NCBI GenBank assembly: GCA_004299485.1
Contig: SCQP01000001.1
Coordinates: forward strand, 186,001 to 250,000
DNA length: 64,000 bases
Direction of reading: 5' to 3'
From: Acidobacteriota bacterium
Lineage (GTDB): Bacteria; Acidobacteriota; Terriglobia; Terriglobales; SCQP01
Numbering within the stretch: the stretch's first letter is position 1; each line of letters begins with the position of its first letter. Of this stretch, positions 39,621 to 48,009 are shown in pieces. Both the position numbers and the translations under genes were made by a program. The notes beneath the pieces are model-generated. The model did not search any database, was not told the origin of the DNA, and worked only from the letters and a program-made list of their open reading frames with translations.

Positions 39621-40823
39621 TTGGCAAGGCTTCCCCCAAAGCGCCCACAGCCGGAAGTTTGGCTTGGCATCTCCGAATTCCAGGCCACGAAAGTGCTCGA
39701 CGCTACGAGCGAAGGGATTTATGTGCTCGATCCCGAGGGGCGTTGTCTGTGGTCGAATCCGGCCGCGGCGCATATCTTTGGCTACGAAAGCCCGCAGGCG
39801 TATGTCGGCAAGCAAATGCATGCGGTCGTGCATCATACCCGCGCGGACGGCACCCCTTTTCCGGAGTCCGAATGCCGTGGTCTCCAGAGCCTGCGCGCAG
39901 GCGCTGGAGTGGTTCAATCTCAGGAGATGCTCTGGCGTGCTGACGGCACCAGTTTTTACGCCGAAGCCCGTGTCAACCCGGTTTACGAAAATGGGCAGCT
40001 GCAGTTTGCGGTGGTCATGTTGCGCGACATCACCGAGCGGCTCCGGCTGGAAGAGCAATACCGGCATGCGCAAAAGATGGAGGCGGTCGGCCGCATCGCC
40101 GCCGGCACCGCGCACGATTTCAACAATCTGCTGACCGTGATCAGCGGCTACACGCAGCTTCTGCTGAAAGATCCGCCGGATCCGGTCCGGAGCAAGCGCC
40201 TGCATGGCATCAAACAGGCCGCCGCCAGCGCCGCCATGCTGACGCGCCAGTTGCTCGCCTTCAGCCGCACCGACCCTGCCAATCCGACGGTGCTGGATCT
40301 GAATCAGGTGGTGGCGTCGGCCGAGCCGCTGGTCCGCAGCACGACGGGCAATCAAGTCGAACTGGAGATGACCCTGGCGCCCGACTTGCCGCCCGTGATC
40401 GCTGATTTCCATGAAATCGAGCAGGCGCTGATGAATCTCGTGGTCAACGCCTGCGATGCGATGCCGCAAGGCGGCCGGCTGAGCATCCGCACCTGCGCGG
40501 TGGCGTCGTCTCCGGCGGCGCTGCGCGCGCAAGCCCTGCAACCCTGCGCCTGCGTTCTACTCGAGGTCACCGACAGCGGAATTGGCATGGACGAGGCCAC
40601 CAGAACCCAGATGTTCGAGCCTTTTTTCACGACCAAACCGCCGAGTCAGGGCACCGGGCTGGGCCTGGCGATGGTCATGAGCGCGGTGCGGCAGGCAAAT
40701 GGCGGCGTCACGGTTGAGAGCGAGCCCGGCCGGGGAACGAAGCTGCAGGTTTTCCTGCCGGTAGCGAAAGAGCTAGCGGTGAAGGCCAAAGCCGCAGCAG
40801 CATCTTCCGCGCCAGACCGGTAA
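39621..40823 (+). CDS. PAS-domain sensor histidine kinase
   Basis: A 400-residue soluble kinase. A PAS domain (about 20-140: VLDATSEGIYVLDPEGRCLW to FAVVMLRDITERLRLEE) leads to a dimerisation helix with the phospho-acceptor His165 in GTAHDFNNLLTVISGYTQLL. The ATPase domain has N box NLVVNACDAMPQGG, G1 DSGIGM and G2 GTGLGLAMV. The HDFNN type is common in PAS-NtrB-like kinases. TTG 39621 is the only upstream start that keeps the PAS domain complete. No response regulator is adjacent. The last 116 bp overlap the 3' end of the convergent mutY gene. Confidence 0.88.
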   Translation: MARLPPKRPQPEVWLGISEFQATKVLDATSEGIYVLDPEGRCLWSNPAAAHIFGYESPQAYVGKQMHAVVHHTRADGTPFPESECRGLQSLRAGAGVVQSQEMLWRADGTSFYAEARVNPVYENGQLQFAVVMLRDITERLRLEEQYRHAQKMEAVGRIAAGTAHDFNNLLTVISGYTQLLLKDPPDPVRSKRLHGIKQAAASAAMLTRQLLAFSRTDPANPTVLDLNQVVASAEPLVRSTTGNQVELEMTLAPDLPPVIADFHEIEQALMNLVVNACDAMPQGGRLSIRTCAVASSPAALRAQALQPCACVLLEVTDSGIGMDEATRTQMFEPFFTTKPPSQGTGLGLAMVMSAVRQANGGVTVESEPGRGTKLQVFLPVAKELAVKAKAAAASSAPDR

Positions 40824-41757
40824 GCGGCGCCTGGAACGCCTGCTCGCGCGACCACCAGCGGCCAGCGCCAGCCGGAGCGCGCACGCGAAAGACGCGGGCC
40901 GTAATGCGGGAGTTGGTGATGGTATGGCGGAGGATGAGCAGGGGTGTTGCGCCCTCGGACGGCGTTGCGGTGGGCAGCTCCCACAGGCCCGACATTTGGC
41001 GCGCGGCCGGGGAACGCTGGCAAAGCCACGCCTTGCCGCCGCCTAGCAGCCAGCCGTAGTCGGCGGTGACGGCGCGCGCCGCCGGTCGCGGCCTCACGGC
41101 GGGCACGTGGTCGCGGCTGCGGCAGACCCGTCGCAGCGGGCAGGCCTCGCAGCGCGGGCCCCGGGGCGTACAGACGGTTGCGCCCAGATCCATGACCGCT
41201 TGATTGAACTCGCCGGCACGCCGCGGCGCTAGCCACTGTGCCCAGAGTGCGCGCGCCTGCGCAAGCGTCAATGCGCGCCGCGTAAGCCGGCAGGCAATGC
41301 GCAGACCGTTGCCGTCCACCGCCGCCAGACGGAGACCACCCGCAATGCTCAGGATGGCGCCGGCAGTGTACTCGCCGATGCCCGGCAGTGCCCGCGCCGC
41401 AGCCGCATCCAGAGGAAATTGCCCACCATACCGCTCGACGATGATCGTCGCCGCCGCCTGCAACTGCCGCGCCCGCCGGTAATAGCCCAGCCCGCTCCAA
41501 GCCGCCAGTACTTCGGCTTCCGGCGCCCGCGCCAGTGCCGCGGGATCAGGAAATCGTTCCAGGAAGCGCCGATAGTAGGGAATCACCGTAGCGACGCGCG
41601 TCTGCTGCAACATGATCTCGGAAACCCAGACGCGGTAGCCCTCCGCCCGCTCGCCTGGCTCCGCCCGCCAGGGCAGTGAGCGCCGATGGCGCCCGTACCA
41701 GCGCAGTAGCTGGCGCCGCATCCAGGCCGGACTGTCGAGGCTGCTCGTGTTTTTCAC
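40708..41757 (-). CDS. mutY: A/G-specific adenine glycosylase MutY
   Basis: A 349-residue DNA repair enzyme. VSEIMLQQTRVATVIPYYRR holds the catalytic Glu, LPGIGEYTAGAILSIA is the helix-hairpin-helix, and the 4Fe-4S cluster motif is C-x6-C-x2-C-x5-C (CTPRGPRC to CPLRRVC). A NUDIX-like C-terminal domain (DYGWLLGGGKAWLCQRSPA to end) recognises 8-oxoG. Its last 116 bp overlap the convergent histidine kinase gene. The upstream PIN toxin gene ends 5 bases before its start. Confidence 0.95.
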   Translation of the reverse strand: MKNTSSLDSPAWMRRQLLRWYGRHRRSLPWRAEPGERAEGYRVWVSEIMLQQTRVATVIPYYRRFLERFPDPAALARAPEAEVLAAWSGLGYYRRARQLQAAATIIVERYGGQFPLDAAAARALPGIGEYTAGAILSIAGGLRLAAVDGNGLRIACRLTRRALTLAQARALWAQWLAPRRAGEFNQAVMDLGATVCTPRGPRCEACPLRRVCRSRDHVPAVRPRPAARAVTADYGWLLGGGKAWLCQRSPAARQMSGLWELPTATPSEGATPLLILRHTITNSRITARVFRVRAPAGAGRWWSREQAFQAPLTGLARKMLLRLWPSPLALSLPAGKPAASFPGRARSQP

Positions 41758-41762
41758 CCTTT

Positions 41763-42191
41763 CTAGGCCGGCGTTCGTACTCGAGCGGCGATCTCGGGAC
41801 CAAGGCGCAAGAAGTCACGCAGGTTCCAGGTATACACGACGTCGGCACGGAACTTCAGTGCGCACTGCGCCAGCAGGGCGTCGTAGACCGCAGCACCCGC
41901 GAGACCTGCGGCCGCGGCGCTTTCCAGCACCTGTGCGTAGTCGGTGTCTACCAGTGCGATTTGCGTCAGCCTCTCGCGCAGGCTGGCGATGTACAGTAGC
42001 GCCTGATCTGGTCCGACTCTCGCCGGTGCAGGCATCCGCGTCAGGTTGCAATAAACTTCGGCCAGACTGTGTAAGGCACAAGCGGACTGGGACACTCGGG
42101 ACCGCCGCAGGAGGCCAAAACTCGGCGTATGGTGGGGATGGTCGGGATAGAACGCCGCAATCATGACCGAGGTGTCGAGAAATTCTCTCAC
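41763..42191 (-). CDS. PIN-domain toxin (VapC-like) of an AbrB-type module
   Basis: A 142-residue PIN protein. EFLDTSVMIAAFYPDHP gives the first Asp, LHSLAEVYCNLTRMP the Glu, and GAAVYDALLAQCALKF with YTWNLRDF the later acidic residues. The GTG start (42189-42191) overlaps the stop of the antitoxin gene, as usual in toxin-antitoxin pairs. Confidence 0.9.
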   Translation of the reverse strand: MREFLDTSVMIAAFYPDHPHHTPSFGLLRRSRVSQSACALHSLAEVYCNLTRMPAPARVGPDQALLYIASLRERLTQIALVDTDYAQVLESAAAAGLAGAAVYDALLAQCALKFRADVVYTWNLRDFLRLGPEIAARVRTPA

Positions 42192-42463
42192 CCGTCCACC
42201 CCGGAGACGTGGCGGTCGCGCTCCTCGCGCAGCTTGCGTTGCAGCTCCTCGGTTTCACCCTCGCCGAAACGAGCGTGGCCGCCGAACACCCAAATGCCCT
42301 GCTTCTTCCGCAGCGGCGGGCTATTGCGACGAGGACGGAGTGTGATTTCCTCCTCATGCACGGCAATCTCCAGCGTGTCTCCCGGACCTAAAGACAACGC
42401 CTCGCGCACACGCTTGGGCAGCACAATGCGGCCGGCGCCATCCATAGCTATAGTGGTATTCAC
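42188..42463 (-). CDS. AbrB/SpoVT-type antitoxin
   Basis: A 91-residue protein with an N-terminal swapped-hairpin domain: MDGAGRIVLPKRVREALSLG, then PGDTLEIAVHEEEITLRPRR. The charged C-terminal helix (GETEELQRKLREERDRHV) should contact the PIN toxin, whose gene overlaps its stop by four bases. Autoregulation through the AbrB domain is expected from the family. Confidence 0.9.
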   Translation of the reverse strand: MNTTIAMDGAGRIVLPKRVREALSLGPGDTLEIAVHEEEITLRPRRNSPPLRKKQGIWVFGGHARFGEGETEELQRKLREERDRHVSGVDG

Positions 42464-42570
42464 AGTGCCAATTTACCACTGCAGCTACCATGGCTGCAAT
42501 CGTCCGCGATGGCCCGCACCATGGCTGCGTCGGCGAACGCGTCCCGAATGATAAACTAGGGCATCGGCGT

Positions 42571-42647
42571 AGGCGCGTAGCTCAGTTGGTTAGAGCGCTA
42601 CCTTGACACGGTAGAGGTCAGCGGTTCGAGTCCGCTCGTGCCTACCA
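42571..42647 (+). tRNA. tRNA-Val (GAC)
   Basis: All arms are readable. The acceptor is AGGCGCG/CGTGCCT (one G-T pair), the D stem GCTC/GAGC and the anticodon stem CTACC/GGTAG with loop TTGACAC, which gives anticodon GAC. The variable loop is AGGTC, the T stem AGCGG/CCGCT with loop TTCGAGT, the discriminator is A, and CCA is encoded. Confidence 0.97.
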
Positions 42648-42677
42648 CTTCCCTCCTCATACGCCGGCGCGCGGGCC

Positions 42678-42761
42678 TTAATGAAAAGTTTGTAGCAGCA
42701 GCACGATCCAGAGCACCGCCGGCAACTGCCGCTCACTGTCGAGCAGGCGCTGCTGCCGTCC
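42678..42761 (-). pseudogene. possible DUF4239 fragment (minus strand)
   Basis: The minus frame reads RQQRLLDSERQLPAVLWIVL and ends at TAA 42678-42680. It resembles the 'R..aLP.vLW.vL' helix region of DUF4239 membrane proteins. There is no start, and an upstream stop lies close by. It could be chance. Confidence 0.25.
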
Positions 42762-42800
42762 TGGACGACGTGGAACTCATTCTGCGCCGCCGCATGCTGC

Positions 42801-42950
42801 AGCGCTGGTCCCAATACCGTTTTTTACGGTCTACTGCTGGGTCTGGTGGCCATCGATCTCTGGCCGAAGCAGGACGCTGCCGAATTGAACGCCATCGCCG
42901 AAAGCAACCAGGTGCGCATTAACCACAAAGCCTTTCCGGTGGTCCAATAG
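42801..42950 (+). pseudogene. possible DUF4239 fragment (plus strand)
   Basis: The + frame reads NTVFYGLLLGLVAIDLWPKQ, then AAELNAIAESNQVRINHKAF and TAG at 42948-42950. A hydrophobic helix followed by 'W...A......EA' is the N-terminal pattern of DUF4239 proteins. No start codon is visible. Together with the opposite-strand fragment at 42678 it may be a rearranged relic behind the tRNA gene. The rest of 42648-43040 holds nothing I can support. Confidence 0.28.
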
Positions 42951-43040
42951 CAGGCGCGAGTATGACGTTCATAATGCCATTTTGCCGACGAAAATGCCGC
43001 AATCATCGGTAGCTCAGGGGCTGGCGGATGCGGCATTCTG

Positions 43041-43099
43041 GAAGTGAGAAGAGAAGTGAGAAGAGAAGTGAGGAGAGAAGTGAGGGGAGAAGTGGGAGA
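43041..43099 (+). repeat. 12-bp purine tandem repeat
   Basis: Units GAAGTGAGAAGA (twice), GAAGTGAGGAGA, GAAGTGAGGGGA and GAAGTGGGAGA run into GGGG just before the malic enzyme ATG. All units are purine-rich on this strand and contain Shine-Dalgarno-like GGAG/GAGG cores. Confidence 0.9.
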
Positions 43100-43103
43100 G
43101 GGG

Positions 43104-44765
43104 ATGACAGAAGCGGTGATTCGGACGCATCTATCTGGGTTTGCACTGCTTAATGATCCGCGGCTGAACAAGGGTACGGCGTTCAGCGAAGAGGAGCGCG
43201 ACCGGTTTGATCTGCATGGCCTGCTGCCGCCGCATGTGGGCACGCTGGAGGAACAGATTGCCCGGCGGCGGCAGGTTTTCGATCGGCTGCCGACGGCGTT
43301 TGCGAAGTACACCTTCATGCGCGAGCTGCAGGACGTCAATGAAACGCTGTTTTATGCCTTTCTCATGCACTCCATCGAGGAAATGCTGCCCATTGTCTAT
43401 ACGCCGACGGTGGGCGAAGGCTGCCGCCGCTTCAGCGAAATCTGGCGCCGGCCGCGCGGCCTTTTTCTGAGCTATCCCAACCGGCAGCGCATGGAGGCGA
43501 TCCTCGGCCGCAAGCATTACGACCGGGTGCAGTGCATCGTGGTGAGCGACGGCGAGCGCATTTTGGGGCTGGGCGACCAGGGGGCCGGCGGCATGGGCAT
43601 CCCCATCGGCAAAATGGCGCTCTACACGGCGCTGGGCGGCATTCATCCCGTCCGCTGCCTGCCGGTTCTGCTCGACGTCGGCACCGATAGCGAGGCCTGC
43701 CTCGCCGACCCGCTCTATATCGGCTGGCGCCACCGCCGTATCCGTGGCCAGGAGTATGACGATTTTATTGAAATGTTCGTCACGGCGGTCGAGCGGCGCT
43801 GGCCACACGTCTTGCTGCAATGGGAGGACTTTGCCGGCACGAACGCCACGCGGCTGCTGCACCGCTACCGCAATCGCTTGTGTACCTTTAATGACGACAT
43901 CCAGGGTACGGCAGCAGCGGCGCTGGCCACGCTGCTGGCTGGGGTCAAAAAAACGGGCGGACAAATCTGCGATCAGCGGATTGCCATTTTTGGTTTTGGC
44001 TCGGCGGGTATGGGTATCGCCGACTTGCTGGTCAAGGCGCTGATGGGCGAGGGACTGACTCAGGCCGAAGCTCGGGCGCGCATTTATCCGATCGGGCGGC
44101 CTGGCTTGCTGGTCGAAGGCGCCGAGGGCATTCATTCTGACCAGATGGCCTTCGTGCTCCCGCGCAGCGATGTGGAGGGCTGGCGCATGCAGACTCAAGG
44201 CCAGATTGGCCTTGAAGACGTCATCCGCAATGCCCGAATAACCGCTTTGATTGGCGTGGCCGCGCAGGCCGGCGTGTTCACCGAAGGCGCCATCCGCGCG
44301 CTCGCACAGAACACCGCACGGCCCATCATTTTTCCGCTGTCAAACCCGACCTCGCGCTGCGAAGCCACCCCCGAGGACCTGCTGCACTGGACGGATGGCC
44401 AGGCGATCGTCGCTACCGGCAGCCCCTTCGCGCCGGTGCCGTACGGTGGACGTAGTATTGCCATCGACCAAGCCAACAACTCGTATATCTTCCCTGGCCT
44501 CGCGCTGGGCACGCTGGCAGCTCGCGGGCGGCATGTCTCCGACGGCATGATTATGGCTGCGGCAACCACGCTGGCGGCGCAGAGCCACGGCGAGAGCCTC
44601 CTGCCGCCGCTGACCCAATCGCGCACGCTGAGCCGGGTAATCGCCGCCGCCGTCGCACGGCAGGCGATCCGCGAAGGACTGTCAACGCTCTCGGAAGCGG
44701 GCATCGACGCCGCCATCGCGGATCTGCTCTGGGATCCGGTTTACGCAGGCTATCAGGTCGAGTAA
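43104..44765 (+). CDS. NAD-dependent malic enzyme
   Basis: A 553-residue enzyme of the large malic enzyme class. FMRELQDVNETLFYAFLMHS, EMLPIVYTPTVGEGCRRFSE, SDGERILGLGDQGAGGMGIP and the metal/NAD segment TFNDDIQGTAAAALATLL are in family order. The Rossmann motif is IAIFGFGSAGMGIADLL, and FPLSNPTSRCEATPEDLL follows. It decarboxylates malate to pyruvate. ATG 43104 is used; the GTG frame further upstream would only translate the purine repeat. The ribosome site is supplied by the repeat's last units (GGGAGAGGGG). Confidence 0.95.
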   Translation: MTEAVIRTHLSGFALLNDPRLNKGTAFSEEERDRFDLHGLLPPHVGTLEEQIARRRQVFDRLPTAFAKYTFMRELQDVNETLFYAFLMHSIEEMLPIVYTPTVGEGCRRFSEIWRRPRGLFLSYPNRQRMEAILGRKHYDRVQCIVVSDGERILGLGDQGAGGMGIPIGKMALYTALGGIHPVRCLPVLLDVGTDSEACLADPLYIGWRHRRIRGQEYDDFIEMFVTAVERRWPHVLLQWEDFAGTNATRLLHRYRNRLCTFNDDIQGTAAAALATLLAGVKKTGGQICDQRIAIFGFGSAGMGIADLLVKALMGEGLTQAEARARIYPIGRPGLLVEGAEGIHSDQMAFVLPRSDVEGWRMQTQGQIGLEDVIRNARITALIGVAAQAGVFTEGAIRALAQNTARPIIFPLSNPTSRCEATPEDLLHWTDGQAIVATGSPFAPVPYGGRSIAIDQANNSYIFPGLALGTLAARGRHVSDGMIMAAATTLAAQSHGESLLPPLTQSRTLSRVIAAAVARQAIREGLSTLSEAGIDAAIADLLWDPVYAGYQVE

Positions 44766-45002
44766 CAAGGTAGAGCACGACGGAGGCGCGAAGCCGGGCA
44801 GCGCGCGGTAAAAACCTGGAATGCCGCGCATCACGCGCCGCCGCTTACCCTGCCCAGTTGCGACGCCGGAAGCGGCCAGTAGGTGAACCCAGAGCGACAA
44901 CCCCGCCTCGAACCAGGGCGCCGTTCGGACCCCTGCGGCCGGGTGGATTTCATGGCATAATTTCCTATCACGGCGGATTGTTTCTCCGGTAGGGCCGAAG
45001 CG
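44766..45002. other. intergenic region before the ClC gene
   Basis: No gene, tRNA or strong hairpin is evident in these 237 bp. CATAAT at 44956-44961 could be a -10 box for the channel gene, but no good -35 box stands 16-18 bp before it. I looked for a fluoride riboswitch because of the channel and did not see one. Confidence 0.4.
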
Positions 45003-46877
45003 GTGTATGTGTGCCCTGAGGGAAAGTGTTGCCCGCCGAACAGGAGAGCGAGTCCTCTGAGTACCGAATTGCAAGCGCCCGCGCAAGGAAGCCATACCCG
45101 TCACCTCTGGGATCGACCGCTGATCCGCCGCTACCGCTCCCTGGTGGGCGCGGACATGCGGGCCACCTATTCCCGCGACCTGCACAAATGGATCTTGTAT
45201 GCGCCGATTCTGGGCGTAATTACCGGCCTGCTGATCACCCTCATCGCCAAGACCATCCTGGAATGGTTATGGCCGCCGGTCCTGGCCTTGTATCTGGCCC
45301 ACCCGATCTGGATCGTCCCCGGCCTGGCCACCGGTTTTTTGATTGCCGGGCTGCTGATGCAATATCTGACGCCCGACCCGAACGATCACTCGACGGAGGA
45401 GATCATTCGCGCCTTTTTCGAGCGCCGCTCGGAAATCAAGATGAAGCCGTTCGTCCCCAAGCTGCTGGCTGCCGTGGCCACCGTGGGCATGGGGGGTAGC
45501 GCGGCCCTCGAGGGGCCGAGCATTTATGGCGGCGGCGCGCTCGGCTCGTGGATGTGGGCGCGGCTGCGCAAAATGGGGGTCAAGCTGGAACCGCGCGACC
45601 GCCGTATCCTGCTCATCAGCGGCGCCGCGGCGGGCATGTCGGCGGTATTCCGCGCGCCCTTCACGGGCGTCATCTTCGCGCTGGAAATGCCCTATAAGGA
45701 CGACCTGGCGCATGAGGCCCTGATGCCGGCGCTGATCGCTTCGGTGGTGGCGTTTGCCACGCTGGCTCTCTTCATGGGCGCGCAGCCGTTATTCAATTTC
45801 GGCGGAGCCGGAACCGCCACCTGGACGAGCCGCGACCTGCTCTGGTCGGCGCTGCTGGGCGGCATCTGCGGCCTCATCTCCATGCCCTTCACGATCACCT
45901 TCCGGCGCTTCCGCGAGTTCATGGTGCACTGGAAAGCGCCGCACTGGTTCAAGATGTTGCTCGGCGGACTGGGCACGGCAGCCTGCGGCCTGATCTTCCT
46001 GCAGATGTTTCCCGGACACTTGGTGCCGCTGGGCCCGAACTACGAGGCGGTCGGCATCATTCTCCTGCATGTACACAGTTCGCTCGAGCTGGTGGCGTTC
46101 GGCTTCCTCAAACTCCTGGCGACACTGTTTTCGCTGGGTTCCGGCGGCGTCAGCGCCATGTTCGTGCCGCTGTTCCTTTCGGGCAGCTCCTTTGGCACCG
46201 CGTTCGCGCAAAGCGTGGTCCATTCCAGCTCGCTGAATCTATTCGCCGCGGTGGGCATGGCCTCGTTCATTGCCGCCGGCTACAAGACCCCGCTGACGGC
46301 TGTCGTGTTCGTCGCCGAAGCCACGGGCGGGCACTCCTTTATCGTGCCCGTGCTGATTGGCGCAGCAGTGGCGTACGCGGTGTCGGGGCAGGCGTCGGCA
46401 TCAGGCGATCAGCGGCTGCACGAAGGCGTCACGGTGGAAGAATTGACCCAGATTCATGTGCAGGACGCCATGCAGCGCCACATCGCGACCGCTGAGGCAA
46501 GCTGGACCCTGCGGCGCTTTGCCGAAGCTGCCACCGGCGCCACCAACTACGCGTCCTATCCAGTGCTCGACCATGGCAAGGTGTTGGGCACGATAGCCGT
46601 CCCGGCGCTCACGCATGTGCCGCCGGAGCAGTGGGATCACGTGCGCGTGAGCGACCTAATGGACCGCGAATGGGCCTCGATTGCGCCCGACGCCAACCTC
46701 CAGGACGCGCTGCGCCGGCTGGTCGTGAAGCGCCGTGAGCACCTGCTGCTGGTGGTCAACGATCAGGGCCATCTGGACGGCATCGTCTCCCAGACGGATA
46801 TTCTCGCCGCCATGAACGCGGCTCACCGCGGCGGCGAGCACTCCCTGCGCGGCAGCGAAGAAGAAGAAGAAGCCTGA
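45003..46877 (+). CDS. ClC-family chloride channel/antiporter with CBS pair
   Basis: A 624-residue membrane protein. The ClC core (about 60-455) has GMGGSAALEGPSIYGGGALG with the gating Glu in the E-G-P motif. SGAAAGMSAVFRAPFTGVIF and LGSGGVSAMFVPLFLSGS are the other selectivity-filter segments. Two CBS domains (about 475-600; VQDAMQRHIATAEASWTLRR and VSDLMDREWASIAPDANLQD) form the cytoplasmic end, which stops in Ser-Glu-Glu-Glu-Glu-Glu-Ala. The GTG at 45003 gives a 60-residue N-terminal extension; a later start is possible, because the first helix begins near LHKWILYAPILGV. Confidence 0.9.
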   Translation: MYVCPEGKCCPPNRRASPLSTELQAPAQGSHTRHLWDRPLIRRYRSLVGADMRATYSRDLHKWILYAPILGVITGLLITLIAKTILEWLWPPVLALYLAHPIWIVPGLATGFLIAGLLMQYLTPDPNDHSTEEIIRAFFERRSEIKMKPFVPKLLAAVATVGMGGSAALEGPSIYGGGALGSWMWARLRKMGVKLEPRDRRILLISGAAAGMSAVFRAPFTGVIFALEMPYKDDLAHEALMPALIASVVAFATLALFMGAQPLFNFGGAGTATWTSRDLLWSALLGGICGLISMPFTITFRRFREFMVHWKAPHWFKMLLGGLGTAACGLIFLQMFPGHLVPLGPNYEAVGIILLHVHSSLELVAFGFLKLLATLFSLGSGGVSAMFVPLFLSGSSFGTAFAQSVVHSSSLNLFAAVGMASFIAAGYKTPLTAVVFVAEATGGHSFIVPVLIGAAVAYAVSGQASASGDQRLHEGVTVEELTQIHVQDAMQRHIATAEASWTLRRFAEAATGATNYASYPVLDHGKVLGTIAVPALTHVPPEQWDHVRVSDLMDREWASIAPDANLQDALRRLVVKRREHLLLVVNDQGHLDGIVSQTDILAAMNAAHRGGEHSLRGSEEEEEA

Positions 46878-46882
46878 AGCTG

Positions 46883-48004
46883 TTAAATGACTCCCTCGAC
46901 CTGTAGGTTGAACGCCACCAGCGGGGTCGCACCTGCCGGAAATGGCGAGCCCGGCGCGGGCGAGAGATTGCCCTTACTGCTCCACAGGAACGCCAGAAAT
47001 CCGCCAGGCGAACTTTCTGGCACAAGCACCCAATTGCCAATCCAGTTCATTTCCCCGGTGGCGTTCGCTGCCGCGAATGGCGACGCTGTCAGCGCCGTGA
47101 GCGCGCCGCTGGAGGAATCGATACTGTATCCGGACATGTTGCCGGTGTTTTCGCTGTAAAGATACTGGCCCACTTGCGTCAATGATGACGCGCCCGCTTC
47201 GGCCGGGTAGGGTGAGCCCGCGATGGGCTGTAAGCTGCCGTCGCTGGCGATGGAGAACGCTGCGACCTCGCCCGCGTGGCTCAAGGCCGCGTACACTCGC
47301 CCGCCGGTGCTAAAAAGCCCCTCGGGCTGCCCGTCCGCCACGGTAGCGAAGGGCGAGCCGGGCACCGGCGTCACGGTTCCATCCGTGTGCACCGCAAAGG
47401 CAGAAATGCTGCCGTTGGGATCAGAACTGTTGCTGGCATAAAGGTAGAACGTTAACGTGGTCCCTCCCGACGCGCACAGATGTGTAGTTCCAGCGCCGGA
47501 CGCAAACGGCGAGCCGGGCAAAGGCGTCAGGGAGCCATCGGCTTGCACCTTGAAGCCGAAAACTTCGCCGGCGGTGCTGGCGACGAAAAGATCACCGTTC
47601 GCCACCAGGATCTGCTGCGGCTCGCCTGTGCCACTGAGCGCGTACGGCCCCAGCCCCGAAGGCGAAAGGCTGCCGTCGGCATGGCTGATGCGGTACACGC
47701 GGATGGCGTTGTTCTCCGGATCGGATACATACAGGTCCGCCGCCTGCCCAATCTGCCAGACGGCCGCAATGCCGCGGCTATTCGCCGGCCCCAGCGTGAG
47801 AACCGGCGCGGTCCAGGCCTGTTGGCCGGCAGAGAAATTCTCTTCCAGGATCGAGCCGGAAACGCTCGTGGCGTAGAAAAAGTTGCAACCGCCGCACTGG
47901 TTCTCTCGCAGGGAAGTGTTCGGGACACCGCCGCAGCCCGTCAGGATGCAAGCAGCAAGCGCGACCGCGAGCGGCGTTACGAATTGGGCGTGGAGATGGC
48001 GCAT
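46883..48004 (-). CDS. lipoprotein beta-propeller (lactonase-like)
   Basis: A 373-residue exported protein. The lipobox LTGC places the lipidated Cys at 24. The mature chain has repeated blades of the form 'DGsLtPlpGSPFaxgxxP' (DGSLTPLPGSPFASGAGT, DGTVTPVPGSPFATVADG, DGSLQPIAGSPYPAEAG, KGNLSPAPGSPFPAGATP). This is the seven-bladed 6-phosphogluconolactonase/YVTN-like propeller common in Acidobacteriota. Enzyme function is not implied. Its start lies 5 bases after the end of the permease gene, so both may be co-transcribed. Confidence 0.88.
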   Translation of the reverse strand: MRHLHAQFVTPLAVALAACILTGCGGVPNTSLRENQCGGCNFFYATSVSGSILEENFSAGQQAWTAPVLTLGPANSRGIAAVWQIGQAADLYVSDPENNAIRVYRISHADGSLSPSGLGPYALSGTGEPQQILVANGDLFVASTAGEVFGFKVQADGSLTPLPGSPFASGAGTTHLCASGGTTLTFYLYASNSSDPNGSISAFAVHTDGTVTPVPGSPFATVADGQPEGLFSTGGRVYAALSHAGEVAAFSIASDGSLQPIAGSPYPAEAGASSLTQVGQYLYSENTGNMSGYSIDSSSGALTALTASPFAAANATGEMNWIGNWVLVPESSPGGFLAFLWSSKGNLSPAPGSPFPAGATPLVAFNLQVEGVI

Positions 48005-48009
48005 TCGGG

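Noticed and set aside
43044-43103. Upstream GTG start for malic enzyme giving an MRREVRREVRREV N-terminus
   Set aside because: These codons are the purine tandem repeat. The family begins at the ATG at 43104 and the repeat better serves as leader.
44766-45002. Fluoride riboswitch before the ClC gene
   Set aside because: I could not find the conserved pseudoknot-forming segments of the crcB motif, and the channel has the chloride-type E-G-P signature.
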